Assembly (NCBI GenBank): GCA_026225235.1
Contig: JAMFSK010000196.1
Span: 1-45,726, forward strand
Direction: 5' to 3'
DNA: 45,726 nt
Source: Burkholderiales bacterium
GTDB lineage: Bacteria > Pseudomonadota > Gammaproteobacteria > Burkholderiales > Burkholderiaceae
A program made the translations under genes and the position numbers. Shown here in pieces: positions 24,544-32,896 of this stretch; position 1 is the stretch's first letter, and every line of letters begins with the position of its first letter. The notes under the pieces are model-generated. The model was not told the DNA's origin. It saw nothing but the letters and a program-made list of their open reading frames with translations, and made no database searches.

Positions 24544-25302
24544 CTAGGCGGCGTTGCGCCGAATAAAGTCCACCGCACGCGCCGAGATGAACTCCTTGTC
24601 GTTGTCGAGCGTCGCCACGTGATAGGAATTCTCGAGCCATTGCAACTCGACACTCGGCGACTTCGCCAGCGCACTCACGATGTTGGGACCGTTCTGCGGC
24701 TCGACGATATGGTCTTCTCGCGACTGAATCACCAGCGCCGGGCAACTCACGCGGCTGAGCAAACCGCGCGTCGCGCCAACCAGCGAGTAGATCTGCCGGA
24801 TCGCCGCGACCGGCACTTCCGAATAAGCCAGCTCCGTGACACCGGGCTTCTTGATATCCGAGCCAATACCGGGGACGAATTCAGGTGCATGGCGATCGAA
24901 CGCGATCATGCCCATTTCTTCGCGGCCAACCGCGATGGTCGCGTTGACCGTGACGATTCCACTGATACGTTCCGCATACTTGCCTGCCATATAGAGCGTC
25001 AAAGTCCCACCCATCGACAGCCCGGTGACGAACACTTTCGAGCATCGCGCACTCAGCGTCTCGAACGCATCTTCAAGCGAGTGAATCCAGTCGCCGGCCG
25101 TGGTCTGCGCCATCGCCGCCGGAGAAATGCCGTGGCCGGCCAGACGCGGGCCGCTGACGGTGAAGCCCGCCGCATGCAGTGCCTTGCCGTAGTCGCGCAT
25201 GCTCTGCGTCGAGCCGGTAAAACCGTGCGAGACCAGCACACCGATCTCATTGCCTTCGAAAAAGAACGGCTCCGCGCCTTCCAGAATGCTGGGTTCGCTC
25301 AT
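24544..25302 (-). CDS. Alpha/beta hydrolase, Est30-like carboxylesterase
   Basis: Serine esterase of 252 aa, cytoplasmic. Catalytic triad by pattern: S96 in GLSMGG, D197 in REDHIV, H228 in NSYHVAT. The oxyanion-region HGFTG lies at about residue 26. The length and triad spacing match the small Est30/monoacylglycerol-lipase-like carboxylesterases. It hydrolyses short-chain esters; the true substrate is unknown. The ATG is preceded by GGAGAGAG. TauE/SafE-like permease gene lies upstream on the same strand, with a tandem direct repeat between. Confidence 0.92.
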   Translation of the reverse strand: MSEPSILEGAEPFFFEGNEIGVLVSHGFTGSTQSMRDYGKALHAAGFTVSGPRLAGHGISPAAMAQTTAGDWIHSLEDAFETLSARCSKVFVTGLSMGGTLTLYMAGKYAERISGIVTVNATIAVGREEMGMIAFDRHAPEFVPGIGSDIKKPGVTELAYSEVPVAAIRQIYSLVGATRGLLSRVSCPALVIQSREDHIVEPQNGPNIVSALAKSPSVELQWLENSYHVATLDNDKEFISARAVDFIRRNAA

Positions 25303-25345
25303 TTGTCTCTCTCCATGTTATAGGGGTGTTGAAACGTGATGCGAG

Positions 25346-25373
25346 TTGCGACCTGCGGCATTGCGACCTGCGG
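25346..25373. repeat. Tandem direct repeat upstream of esterase
   Basis: TTGCGACCTGCGG occurs at 25346-25358 and again at 25361-25373, a 15-bp period. It lies 45-70 bp before the esterase start, so it may be a pair of regulator half-sites, or a local duplication. Confidence 0.7.
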
Positions 25374-25385
25374 ACTTCGAACTTC

Positions 25386-26174
25386 TTATGCAAACACGAG
25401 CCTGCCGCCCACCAGCACGAGCGTCGCGGCAAGCACGTTGCGCAACAGCTTCTCCGGTGCACGCGACGACAGATAGCTGCCGATCAGAATGCCTGGCAAC
25501 GAGCCGATCAAGAGGGAAAACAGCATCGCCCAGTCGACTGAACCGAGCATCCAGTGTCCGATGCCGGCCACCAGGGTCAAGGGCACAGCATGGGCAATAT
25601 CCGACCCGACGATGCGGGCGGTGGGCAATGAAGGATAGAGCAACAGCAGGGCCGTGACACCGATGGCGCCGGCGCCCACAGAAGTCAGCGAGACCAGCAC
25701 CCCGAGGATCGCACCGGTGAGGATGGTCAGTAGGGTTGCCGTCGAATTGCTGAGTTCGCCCGCATGGCGTGCCGCAAACGCGGCAAGGCGCGGCCGGAAG
25801 ATGAGCGAGACAGAAGTGATCAGCAGCGCCACGCCCAGCACCACCTGAATCACGCCGCTACTGCCTTTCTGATGCACCCCGTAGTGATGGAGCGCAATAA
25901 GTGTGACGATCGTGGCAGGCAGGCTGCCCGCTGCGAGGCGCCCGGTCACGCGCCAATCGACCGATCCTTGCAGGCCGTGAGCCAGAGTGCCACCGGTCTT
26001 GGTCACAGCGGCGTAGAGAAGGTCAGTGCCAACCGCTGTCGCCGGATGAACGCCGAACATGAGCACCAGCAGCGGCGTCATGAGGGAGCCCCCACCGACG
26101 CCAGTCAGGCCGACGAGAAAACCGACCGCGAGGCCGGAGACGGAATACAGCCAGTCGATATGAGGTAGAACCAT
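25386..26174 (-). CDS. TauE/SafE family sulfite/anion exporter-like permease
   Basis: Inner-membrane protein of 262 aa with about eight hydrophobic segments. Family hallmarks are GLTGVGGGSLMTPLLVLMFG near the N-terminus and the inverted second copy SLTSVGAGAIGVTALLLLYP. The family moves sulfite, sulfoacetate or other organosulfur anions across the membrane; the substrate here is unknown. No sulfonate gene is nearby. It may share a transcript with the esterase, 83 bp downstream. Confidence 0.9.
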   Translation of the reverse strand: MVLPHIDWLYSVSGLAVGFLVGLTGVGGGSLMTPLLVLMFGVHPATAVGTDLLYAAVTKTGGTLAHGLQGSVDWRVTGRLAAGSLPATIVTLIALHHYGVHQKGSSGVIQVVLGVALLITSVSLIFRPRLAAFAARHAGELSNSTATLLTILTGAILGVLVSLTSVGAGAIGVTALLLLYPSLPTARIVGSDIAHAVPLTLVAGIGHWMLGSVDWAMLFSLLIGSLPGILIGSYLSSRAPEKLLRNVLAATLVLVGGRLVFA

Positions 26175-26417
26175 CTTTGTCCGGAGAACGCCGTTGCGAA
26201 ACGTAAGCGGTGTGCCACGGCGGTCAATCTGTCAGATGAAGACTGACCCGCTCGTGGCACGGCCCGCCATTGTCGCAAATAAACGCTGAGGGGATGGTTC
26301 CCTGCGGTAAGGCCACTTCTCCATTCACGCGAACGCAATCGGTTCCGTCAAGGGATCACATCGACGCCATATCGAAGGCGCGGGATCGAGGGAACCGGGC
26401 AACAGGCAACGGGCGAA

Positions 26418-26434
26418 AACTGCGCACCGCAGTT
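26418..26434 (-). terminator. Terminator after dienelactone hydrolase gene
   Basis: On the minus strand AACTGCG-gtg-CGCAGTT followed by TTCGCC: a 7-bp stem and a short T-run, 28 bp after the stop codon at 26462. Confidence 0.6.
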
Positions 26435-26461
26435 GCAGCGCGATCCAGGCCCAGTCCAGGC

Positions 26462-27379
26462 TCAGTTCGGCGCCACCCCATACTTCCTGAACCAGTCGAG
26501 CATGTGCTGCCAACCATCCTTCGCAGCCGCTTCGTTGTAGCTCGGCCGATAGTCGGCGTTGAAGCCGTGCCCGGCATCGGGATAAACGATGATCTGCGAG
26601 TTCGAATGGACTGCCGCGAGGGCGTCGCGCATCTGCGCAACATGTTCCTGCTTGATGTTCGGATCCTGCCCGCCATAGAGGCCCAGCACCGGTGCCTTGA
26701 GCTGGCCCGCGATATCGACCGGATAACGCGGCGTGATCGCATTGACCGGCCCGACCAGCGGCCCGTACCACGCGGTGGCCGCCTTGAGCAGCGGGTTATG
26801 CGCGGTGTAAAGCCAGGTGATCCGGCCGCCCCAGCAGAAGCCGGTGATCGCGAGCCGCGAACGGTCACCGCCGTTGTCGAGCGCCCACTGGACGGTCGTA
26901 TCGAGATCCGACATCACTTGCGCATCGGGCACCTTGCTGACGATCTTTTCGACGAGCTCGGGGACCGACGGGTATTGGCGCGGATCGCCCTGACGGAAAT
27001 AGAGCTCGGGCGCGACCGCAAAATAACCGAGCCGTGCGAGCCGTCGACACACATCCTGGATATGCTCGTGGACGCCGAAAATCTCCTGCACGACGATCAC
27101 AACCGGTAGCGGCTTGGCCGCATGCATCGGCTTCGCGTAATACGCGGGCAAGGCCTCGCCGTTGTCGTTGGGCAGTGCGATGCTGGTCGGACCGCTGTCG
27201 AGCCCTTCGCTGCTGGTGTGGATCACATCGGCCATCACGGGCTGCACGGCGAGCGCGAAACCCGATGCCATCATCCGGGTCAGAAACGCGCGACGTGCAT
27301 CGCTTCCGGCCTTGGGCTGGCCGGCGGGCACATCGGCGTTCGAGCTGTCGGCTGGGACGGGGCGATCTTCAGACTGCAT
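26462..27379 (-). CDS. Dienelactone hydrolase family protein, Tat-exported
   Basis: Alpha/beta hydrolase of the dienelactone hydrolase family, 305 aa. Triad by pattern: C182 (GFCWGG), D239 (GGQDP), H271 (AGHGFN), with the partner glutamate E99 (QEIFG). Residues 29-50 (RRAFLTRMMASGFALAVQPVMA) look like a twin-arginine signal, so the enzyme is probably exported folded to the periplasm, unlike the cytoplasmic chlorocatechol-pathway enzyme. No chlorocatechol gene is nearby. The ATG at 27379 has AGGAG 7 nt upstream. The natural substrate is unknown; lactones or esters are likely. Confidence 0.9.
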   Translation of the reverse strand: MQSEDRPVPADSSNADVPAGQPKAGSDARRAFLTRMMASGFALAVQPVMADVIHTSSEGLDSGPTSIALPNDNGEALPAYYAKPMHAAKPLPVVIVVQEIFGVHEHIQDVCRRLARLGYFAVAPELYFRQGDPRQYPSVPELVEKIVSKVPDAQVMSDLDTTVQWALDNGGDRSRLAITGFCWGGRITWLYTAHNPLLKAATAWYGPLVGPVNAITPRYPVDIAGQLKAPVLGLYGGQDPNIKQEHVAQMRDALAAVHSNSQIIVYPDAGHGFNADYRPSYNEAAAKDGWQHMLDWFRKYGVAPN

Positions 27380-27517
27380 GGAGGCACTCCTGAAAGGGGA
27401 ACTACCCGGCAGCATAGCAGCGCAAGTTCGACCGCGTCATGACCGAAACACAAGGAAATACGGGCAACGAAGCGTGCGTGCGCAGCCCGGAATAGTTCGC
27501 CCGCGCCGAACGTTTCG

Positions 27518-28024
27518 CTATTTCGACGCCAGCCGGCCGATCAGGTCACGATGCTGGGGATAGGCACTCAGCAAGCCCGCGGTGTCAGCCAGTTCAAATT
27601 CGCTGAACTCGAAACCCGGCGCCACGGTGCATCCAGCCAGCGTGTAGCCCGAGGGGTCGACCCGCTCGGCGGCAAACCAGCAACCGGCCGGCACGACCGC
27701 CTGGAATACCGCGTCGTCGCGCTCAAGCGCATTGCCGATCCGGTGCGCGCTCACGCGGCCATCGTCATGCAATACATGGACGTCGAGCGCGCAGCCCGCA
27801 TAGAAATGCCAGACCTCGTCCGAGCGGATCCGATGCCAGGCCGAATAGGCATCGTCACACAAGAGGTAGTAGATCGCGGTCGACGCCGAACGCGCCACAT
27901 TCGGAGCCGAGCGCAGCACCTGCTCGGCGCAGCGATAGGTCTCGCGGAAGAACCCCCCTTCGGGATGAGACTGCAAGGCAAACTGACGGATCAGGCGATC
28001 CTTGATCGATTCACTGGACGTCAT
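27518..28024 (-). CDS. DUF985 cupin-like protein
   Basis: 168-aa protein of the DUF985/Cupin_5 family: HPEGGFFRETYR at the start, TAIYYLLCDDAYSAWHRIRSDEVWHFYAG in the middle and GYTLAGCTVAPGFEFSEFEL at the end. The yeast YML079w structure defines this cupin fold; the function is unknown. The start codon follows the stop of the upstream GntR gene directly (TGAATG region), so the two are co-transcribed and probably translationally coupled. The link with a FadR-type sugar-acid regulator suggests a sugar-derivative ligand. Confidence 0.9.
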   Translation of the reverse strand: MTSSESIKDRLIRQFALQSHPEGGFFRETYRCAEQVLRSAPNVARSASTAIYYLLCDDAYSAWHRIRSDEVWHFYAGCALDVHVLHDDGRVSAHRIGNALERDDAVFQAVVPAGCWFAAERVDPSGYTLAGCTVAPGFEFSEFELADTAGLLSAYPQHRDLIGRLASK

Positions 28025-28750
28025 TCAACTTCCTTCAATCCATCTTTCTTCTGAGGCTTTCAAATGCGTGCGGATGGCCGACTGCGCCGCGAGCGGGTCG
28101 CGCTCCTCAAGGGCGCGATAGATTGCCTCATGCTCCTGGAGGGCGACACCCCAGGTCTGGATCGTCTCCGAATATCCGCTCAGGCGTGTCGAGATCGGGC
28201 TATGCCGCCCGTCGAACAGTTCGGTCACCAGGCGCACCAGAACGGAGTTACCACTCATCTCCGCCACGCACACATGGAATGCACGATCATAGTCGAGCGG
28301 CGAGCGCCCCGCCTTTACCTGCATCCGCATCGCATCGATGGTCTCGCGCAGTTGCGCGAGCCGCGCCGTTGTCACGTGCGCCGCGGCCAGGACGATCACC
28401 GTTCCTTCCAGCGCCGCTCGCGCCTGCATCAGCTCCGACGGACTTTCGCCCATCGCGGCGATCGCACCGGCAGCCGGACGATCCGACATCCGGCACACGT
28501 AGACACCCGAACCCTTGCGGATTTCCACTGAGCCCGCGATCTCGAGCGCAATGAGGGCCTCACGCAGCGAGGGGCGCGACACGCCGAGTTGCTGAGCAAG
28601 ATCGCGCTCGGGCGGCAAGCGGCCGCCCGCAGGGAAGCCCCCCGACTGGATCAGGGAACGAATCTGGTCAGCGATGTGCTGGTAGAGCCGCTTGGTCTCC
28701 ACCTGCTTGAGTTGGGTGCTTGTCAAATTGCCTTCTCCAGGCGTGTTCAT
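28025..28750 (-). CDS. FadR-subfamily GntR regulator
   Basis: GntR-family regulator of 241 aa: winged helix at residues 20-90 (RLYQHIADQIRSLIQSG, LPPERDLAQQLGVSRPSLREALIALEIAG) and an all-helical FCD effector domain (about 100-235) with the metal-binding DYDRAFHVCVAEMSGN motif. Such proteins sense sugar acids or other organic acids (UxuR, ExuR, LldR types). It is divergent from a sugar ABC operon ending in two polyol/aldonate dehydrogenases, which it probably represses. A matching 17-bp operator lies 41 bp upstream of its own start. A DUF985 cupin follows in the same transcript. Confidence 0.92.
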   Translation of the reverse strand: MNTPGEGNLTSTQLKQVETKRLYQHIADQIRSLIQSGGFPAGGRLPPERDLAQQLGVSRPSLREALIALEIAGSVEIRKGSGVYVCRMSDRPAAGAIAAMGESPSELMQARAALEGTVIVLAAAHVTTARLAQLRETIDAMRMQVKAGRSPLDYDRAFHVCVAEMSGNSVLVRLVTELFDGRHSPISTRLSGYSETIQTWGVALQEHEAIYRALEERDPLAAQSAIRTHLKASEERWIEGS

Positions 28751-29083
28751 GGTGCCGACGACGGTGAGCTTTTACGAGGACCTCGTGGATAATTGGTCGG
28801 GCCAATTTGTCGTCTTGAATCTACCCCAATTATAGTCGCCGCCCCTCTAAGAATCAGTGGGTGACCATATATTTATTGGAAAACCAAGGGAATACCCGGT
28901 TAATTTACGGGCGGACAAACCACTAGAATTCAGGCCTTGAACGATTCAACTGGAAAGGTGGCTTGACCAATTCAGGCCGTCTACCTATGATCGCCTGCAA
29001 TCCTGTTCACCTACCGCCCCGTGGCGGCAACAGGCCAGTCCGCATCAGAACGGCACGACGCAACCGCTTTGCGGAGTTACATC
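28751..29083. promoter_or_regulatory. Divergent control region of the GntR gene and sugar ABC operon
   Basis: About 330 bp non-coding. It contains the operator at 28791-28807, a TATAAT -10 for the GntR gene at 28829-28834 (minus strand), and a weaker TTGG-aaaa-CCAA dyad at 28876-28887. A TAGAAT at 28924-28929 could be the -10 of the ABC operon, but its -35 is poor. Confidence 0.55.
28791..28807. promoter_or_regulatory. FadR/GntR-type operator
   Basis: AATTGGTCGGGCCAATT, one mismatch from the TTGGT-n-n-ACCAA dyad typical of UxuR/LldR-like GntR regulators. It lies about 15-31 bp downstream of the predicted GntR transcription start, consistent with autorepression. Confidence 0.75.
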
Positions 29084-30634
29084 ATGGAGACAGACTTGCT
29101 GGAATCCCCAAGCCAGCCCTTTCCCGAGGGATCGGCCGAACTGCTGCGGCTGCGCAACGTAACCAAGCGTTTTCCTGGGGTGCTCGCACTCGACGGGGTG
29201 AGCTTCGAGTTGCGACGCGGCGAAGTCCATGCGGTCTGCGGTGAAAACGGCGCCGGCAAGTCGACCCTGATGAAGGTCATCAGCGGGCAGTACCGACCCG
29301 ACGAAGGCAGCATCGTCTACAAGGGCAAGGAGTGTCATTTCACCTCGTCGCTCGAAGCACAGGCGGCGGGCATTGCGATCATCCACCAGGAACTGAACCT
29401 GGTGCCCCACCTGTCGGTTGCCGAAAACATCTTTCTCGCACGGGAGCCGCGCCGCGGCATGTTCGTCGACCGCGGCCGTCTGCGCGTGAATGCTCAGCAA
29501 TGTCTCGACCGGCTTGGCGTCGATATCAAACCCGGCACGCTGGTGCGCACCTTGTCGGTGGCCCAGCAGCAGATGGTCGAAATCGCCAAGGCCCTGTCGC
29601 TCGATGCGGAAGTGCTGATCATGGATGAGCCGACCTCGTCGCTGACGGAGTCGGAAACCAGCCAGCTCTTCAAGATCATCCATGAGCTCAAGCGCTCGGG
29701 CGTCGGCATCGTATACATCTCGCACCGGCTCGACGAAATGGCCGAGATCGTCGATCGCGTGACCGTAATGCGCGATGGCCGCTATATCTCCACCGATGTG
29801 TTCAGCAAGACCAGCGTCGATGCCGTCGTAGCCCGGATGGTCGGTCGCTCGCTCGAAGACAAGTTTCCCCCGCGCACGTCTGTTCCGACCGAGGATGTAT
29901 TGCTGTCGGCCGATCAACTGGTGCGAGCCAATGCGTTCGGACCGGTGAGTTTCACCTTGCGTCGCGGCGAAATCCTCGGTTTCGCCGGGCTCATGGGCGC
30001 GGGTCGCACCGAAGTTGCGCGTGCCATCTTCGGGGCTGACTTGCTCGACAGCGGCACGGTGAAACTCGGCGATGAAACCCTCTCGATCCGTTCGCCGATC
30101 GATGCAATCCAACACGGCATCGCCTATCTGTCCGAAGACCGCAAGGCCAACGGGCTGTCGGTCGGCATGCCGGTCGCGAGCAACGTCACGCTCGCGCATA
30201 TGGACGCCGTTTCGAACCGCTTCGGCTTCATCCGCTTTGGAGAAGAAGCCGCGGTCGCTCAACGTTACATCGACGCGCTCGGCATCCGCACGCCGAGCGT
30301 GCACCAGATTGCACGCAATCTCTCAGGCGGCAATCAGCAGAAAGTCGTCATCAGCAAGTGGCTGTTTCGCGATTCGCGCGTGCTGTTCTTCGACGAGCCG
30401 ACACGCGGCATCGACGTAGGCGCCAAGTTCGCGATCTACGAGTTGCTCGACAAGCTCGCTTCACAAGGTATCGGCGTCGTTATGATCAGCTCGGAACTGC
30501 CCGAGATTCTCGGCATGACTGACCGGGTCGCCGTGTTCCACGAAGGCGAGCTCGTGACGATCCTTGAAACCCGCCAGACCAGCCAGGAAGAAATCATGCA
30601 TTACGCATCGGGCCGCCAGGGAGCCTCGCAATGA
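29084..30634 (+). CDS. Sugar ABC transporter ATP-binding protein (RbsA type)
   Basis: Double-ATPase of a carbohydrate uptake type-2 (CUT2) importer, 516 aa. The first domain has Walker A GENGAGKS at residues 53-60 and signature LSVAQQQMVEIAKAL with Walker B VLIMDEPTSSL. The second domain has the usual degenerate Walker A (GFAGLMGAGRTEV) and LSGGNQQKVVISKWL. The ATG at 29084 has GGAG 8 nt upstream. Its stop overlaps the permease start (ATGA). Substrate class by family: pentoses, hexoses or related compounds; the downstream dehydrogenases point to a hexonate-like compound or the sugar giving rise to it. Confidence 0.93.
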   Translation: METDLLESPSQPFPEGSAELLRLRNVTKRFPGVLALDGVSFELRRGEVHAVCGENGAGKSTLMKVISGQYRPDEGSIVYKGKECHFTSSLEAQAAGIAIIHQELNLVPHLSVAENIFLAREPRRGMFVDRGRLRVNAQQCLDRLGVDIKPGTLVRTLSVAQQQMVEIAKALSLDAEVLIMDEPTSSLTESETSQLFKIIHELKRSGVGIVYISHRLDEMAEIVDRVTVMRDGRYISTDVFSKTSVDAVVARMVGRSLEDKFPPRTSVPTEDVLLSADQLVRANAFGPVSFTLRRGEILGFAGLMGAGRTEVARAIFGADLLDSGTVKLGDETLSIRSPIDAIQHGIAYLSEDRKANGLSVGMPVASNVTLAHMDAVSNRFGFIRFGEEAAVAQRYIDALGIRTPSVHQIARNLSGGNQQKVVISKWLFRDSRVLFFDEPTRGIDVGAKFAIYELLDKLASQGIGVVMISSELPEILGMTDRVAVFHEGELVTILETRQTSQEEIMHYASGRQGASQ

Positions 30635-31647
30635 ATACTGTCGCGCGTAGCGCCCCTTCGCTTGCCAATGAACGCCGCAAGGACCTGATCCAGAAGTTCG
30701 CCGCGTTCGGCAGTCTTGTCATTCTCGCCATCGTCTTCTCCTTGACGAGCAATGCGTTCGCGACCGTCGGCAACGGCATGACCGTCGCGCTCCAGGTGAC
30801 CTCGATCGCCTATCTCGGCGTCGGTGCGACCTGCGTCATCATCACGGGCGGGATCGATCTGTCGGTAGGCTCCGTGCTGGCGCTCTCGGGCGTGATCGCG
30901 GCGATGTCCGTCAAGGCCGGTGTGCCGGTCCCGATCGGCATGCTGCTCGGTGTGGTGGTCGGTGCACTGTGCGGTGCGGTCAACGGACTGTGCGTGACGC
31001 GCATGCGCCTGCCGCCATTTATCGCGACGCTCGGCATGATGCTCGTCGCACGCGGCATTGCGCTGCAGATCACGGGTGCGCGCCCGGTCTCGGGGCTCGG
31101 TGAAGCATTCGGCGTACTCGGCAACGGCTCGCTCTTCAGGATCGAGAAAATCGGCGCCGATGGTTTTCCGGATGTAACGTTTCCCGGCATCCCCTACCCC
31201 GTCGTGCTGATGGTGATCATCGCGATCGCCGTGTCGATCATGTTGAGCCGCACGACGCTCGGCCGGCATATCTACGCAGTCGGTTCGAATGCGGAAGCCG
31301 CGCGCCTGTCGGGCGTCAACGTCACCCGCGTGACGATGTTCACCTACGTGCTCTCCGGTGCACTAGCCGGCGTGACGGGCTGTGTCCTGATGTCGCGTCT
31401 GCTGACCGCGCAGCCGAACGAGGGCGTGATGTACGAGCTCGATGCGATTGCCAGCGCAGTGATCGGCGGCACTTCGCTGATGGGCGGCGTCGGCACCATC
31501 TCGGGCACGGCGATCGGCGCGTTCGTGATCGGCATCCTGCGCAACGGCCTGAACATGAACGGCGTATCGAGTTTCATCCAGCAAATCATCATCGGGCTGG
31601 TCATCCTGGGGACTGTCTGGATCGACCAGTTGCGCAATCGACGATGA
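30631..31647 (+). CDS. Sugar ABC transporter permease (RbsC type)
   Basis: CUT2 permease of 338 aa with 8-10 membrane segments. The family motif region ITGGIDLSVGSVLALSGVIAA lies at about residue 70, and LGRHIYAVGSNAEAARLSGVNV is the cytoplasmic coupling loop. Overlaps the ATPase gene by 4 bp. A homodimer would form the channel with the upstream ATPase. The binding-protein gene follows 87 bp later, an unusual order compared with alsB-alsA-alsC in the facing operon, where the binding protein comes first. Confidence 0.92.
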   Translation: MNTVARSAPSLANERRKDLIQKFAAFGSLVILAIVFSLTSNAFATVGNGMTVALQVTSIAYLGVGATCVIITGGIDLSVGSVLALSGVIAAMSVKAGVPVPIGMLLGVVVGALCGAVNGLCVTRMRLPPFIATLGMMLVARGIALQITGARPVSGLGEAFGVLGNGSLFRIEKIGADGFPDVTFPGIPYPVVLMVIIAIAVSIMLSRTTLGRHIYAVGSNAEAARLSGVNVTRVTMFTYVLSGALAGVTGCVLMSRLLTAQPNEGVMYELDAIASAVIGGTSLMGGVGTISGTAIGAFVIGILRNGLNMNGVSSFIQQIIIGLVILGTVWIDQLRNRR

Positions 31648-31734
31648 CATCCACCAGTGCTTCTTCCCCTTCCGGGACGCGGCGCCGAGAAGTCCATGCA
31701 TAACCACAAATCCATCGAAGGAGCAGAGACAAAA

Positions 31735-32679
31735 ATGCGTAAATTTCAACTGAGCATCGTGGCCGCGTCGCTGGTGTTGGCAGCAGGCGCCGCACACGCT
31801 GCCGGCGGCGAGATCGCCGTGATCGTCAAGACCTCGAGCTCGAACTACTGGCAGAATGTGCAGAAAGGCGCGAGCGCCGCAATGGTCGACGCGAAGGGCT
31901 ACACGATGACCTTCCAGGGTCCGGCAACCGAATCGGCGATCGCCGATGAAGTCAATATGGTCGAGAACGCGGTGAACCGCCATGTGGCCGGCATCGTGCT
32001 CGCCCCGTCGGATCCGGATGCCCTCGTACCGGCCGTCAAGAAAGCCTGGGAAGCCCATATTCCTGTCGTCATCGTCGACTCGGCGCTGTCCGATTCGGGC
32101 AAGCAGTACTATCAGTCGTTCCTCTCGACCGACAACAAGAAGGCCGGCGAACTGTGCGCCCAGGCCCTGATCGCCAAGGTCGGCACGACCGGCAAGATCG
32201 CGTTGATGTCGTACGTCGCGGGCGCGGGCTCGGAACTCGGCCGTGTCGGCGGGTTCAAGGACTATGTGAGCGCGCATTCGAAGCTGCAGATCATCGGCCC
32301 GTTCTACTCGAACTCGCAGATGGCCACCGCGCTGAATCAGACCACCGACGTGCTGACCGCGAACCCGGACCTCAAGGGTATCTTCGGTGCGAATGAGCCG
32401 ACCGCAGTCGGCATGGGTCGTGCACTCGCGCAATCGGGCAAGGGCGGCAAGGTCGTGGCTGTCGGCTTCGATGGTAACGAAGACCTGCAGGGCTTCATCA
32501 AGGACGGCACGCTCGACGCGACAGCCGTGCAGGGTTCGTATCAGATGGGCAACCTCGGCATCAAGACGGTCGTCAACCTGATCGAGAAGAAGCCGGTGCA
32601 GAAGAACCTCGACACGGGCGTCGTGCTCGTGACGAAGGCCAACATCGACAAGCCCGAAGCAAAGAACGTACTGTATTGA
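31735..32679 (+). CDS. Sugar ABC transporter substrate-binding protein
   Basis: Periplasmic binding protein of the RbsB-like Peripla_BP_4 family, 314 aa. The signal peptide covers residues 1-22 (cleavage after AHA). Mature protein starts AGGEIAVIVKTSSSNYWQNVQKGA; typical segments are VAGIVLAPSDPDALVPAVKKA and GIFGANEPTAVGMGRAL. The ATG at 31735 has AGGAGCAGAG upstream; a longer frame has no signal peptide. Strong hairpins follow before the next gene, which would favour a high level of binding protein over the downstream enzymes. Confidence 0.92.
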   Translation: MRKFQLSIVAASLVLAAGAAHAAGGEIAVIVKTSSSNYWQNVQKGASAAMVDAKGYTMTFQGPATESAIADEVNMVENAVNRHVAGIVLAPSDPDALVPAVKKAWEAHIPVVIVDSALSDSGKQYYQSFLSTDNKKAGELCAQALIAKVGTTGKIALMSYVAGAGSELGRVGGFKDYVSAHSKLQIIGPFYSNSQMATALNQTTDVLTANPDLKGIFGANEPTAVGMGRALAQSGKGGKVVAVGFDGNEDLQGFIKDGTLDATAVQGSYQMGNLGIKTVVNLIEKKPVQKNLDTGVVLVTKANIDKPEAKNVLY

Positions 32680-32691
32680 GCGTGAGCCGGG

Positions 32692-32724
32692 CCGGTCTGC
32701 CGCGATCGTCGTGCGGCGGACCGG
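32692..32724 (+). terminator. Hairpin after substrate-binding protein gene
   Basis: CCGGTC-tg-CCGC pairs with GCGG-cg-GACCGG around a 9-nt loop. It is followed by further hairpins inside the operon, so it is a likely partial terminator or mRNA-stabilising element. Confidence 0.55.
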
Positions 32725-32774
32725 TGCCCGCTCGCGGTCGAACAGGATTGATCCGGGGACCTTGCGTCCCCTCG

Positions 32775-32802
32775 CCGGCAAGCGGCGCGTGCAGCTTGCC
32801 GG
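32775..32802 (+). terminator. Second intra-operon hairpin
   Basis: CCGGCAAGC (32775-32783) and GCTTGCCGG (32794-32802), a perfect 9-bp stem without a U-run, between the binding-protein gene and the zinc dehydrogenase gene. Confidence 0.55.
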
Positions 32803-32896
32803 TCTCAACGACGGGCTTCAGGGCCGGTTTCCGGTCCCTTTGCCCTGACCACTTTTGACCGGTCGCCCGTTGCTTGGCGACGAACCAAGGATTGTT

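Noticed and set aside
28876..28887. TTGG-aaaa-CCAA as a second full GntR operator
   Set aside because: The spacer is one base shorter than in the strong operator and the outer AA/TT pairs are missing; kept only as a weak candidate.
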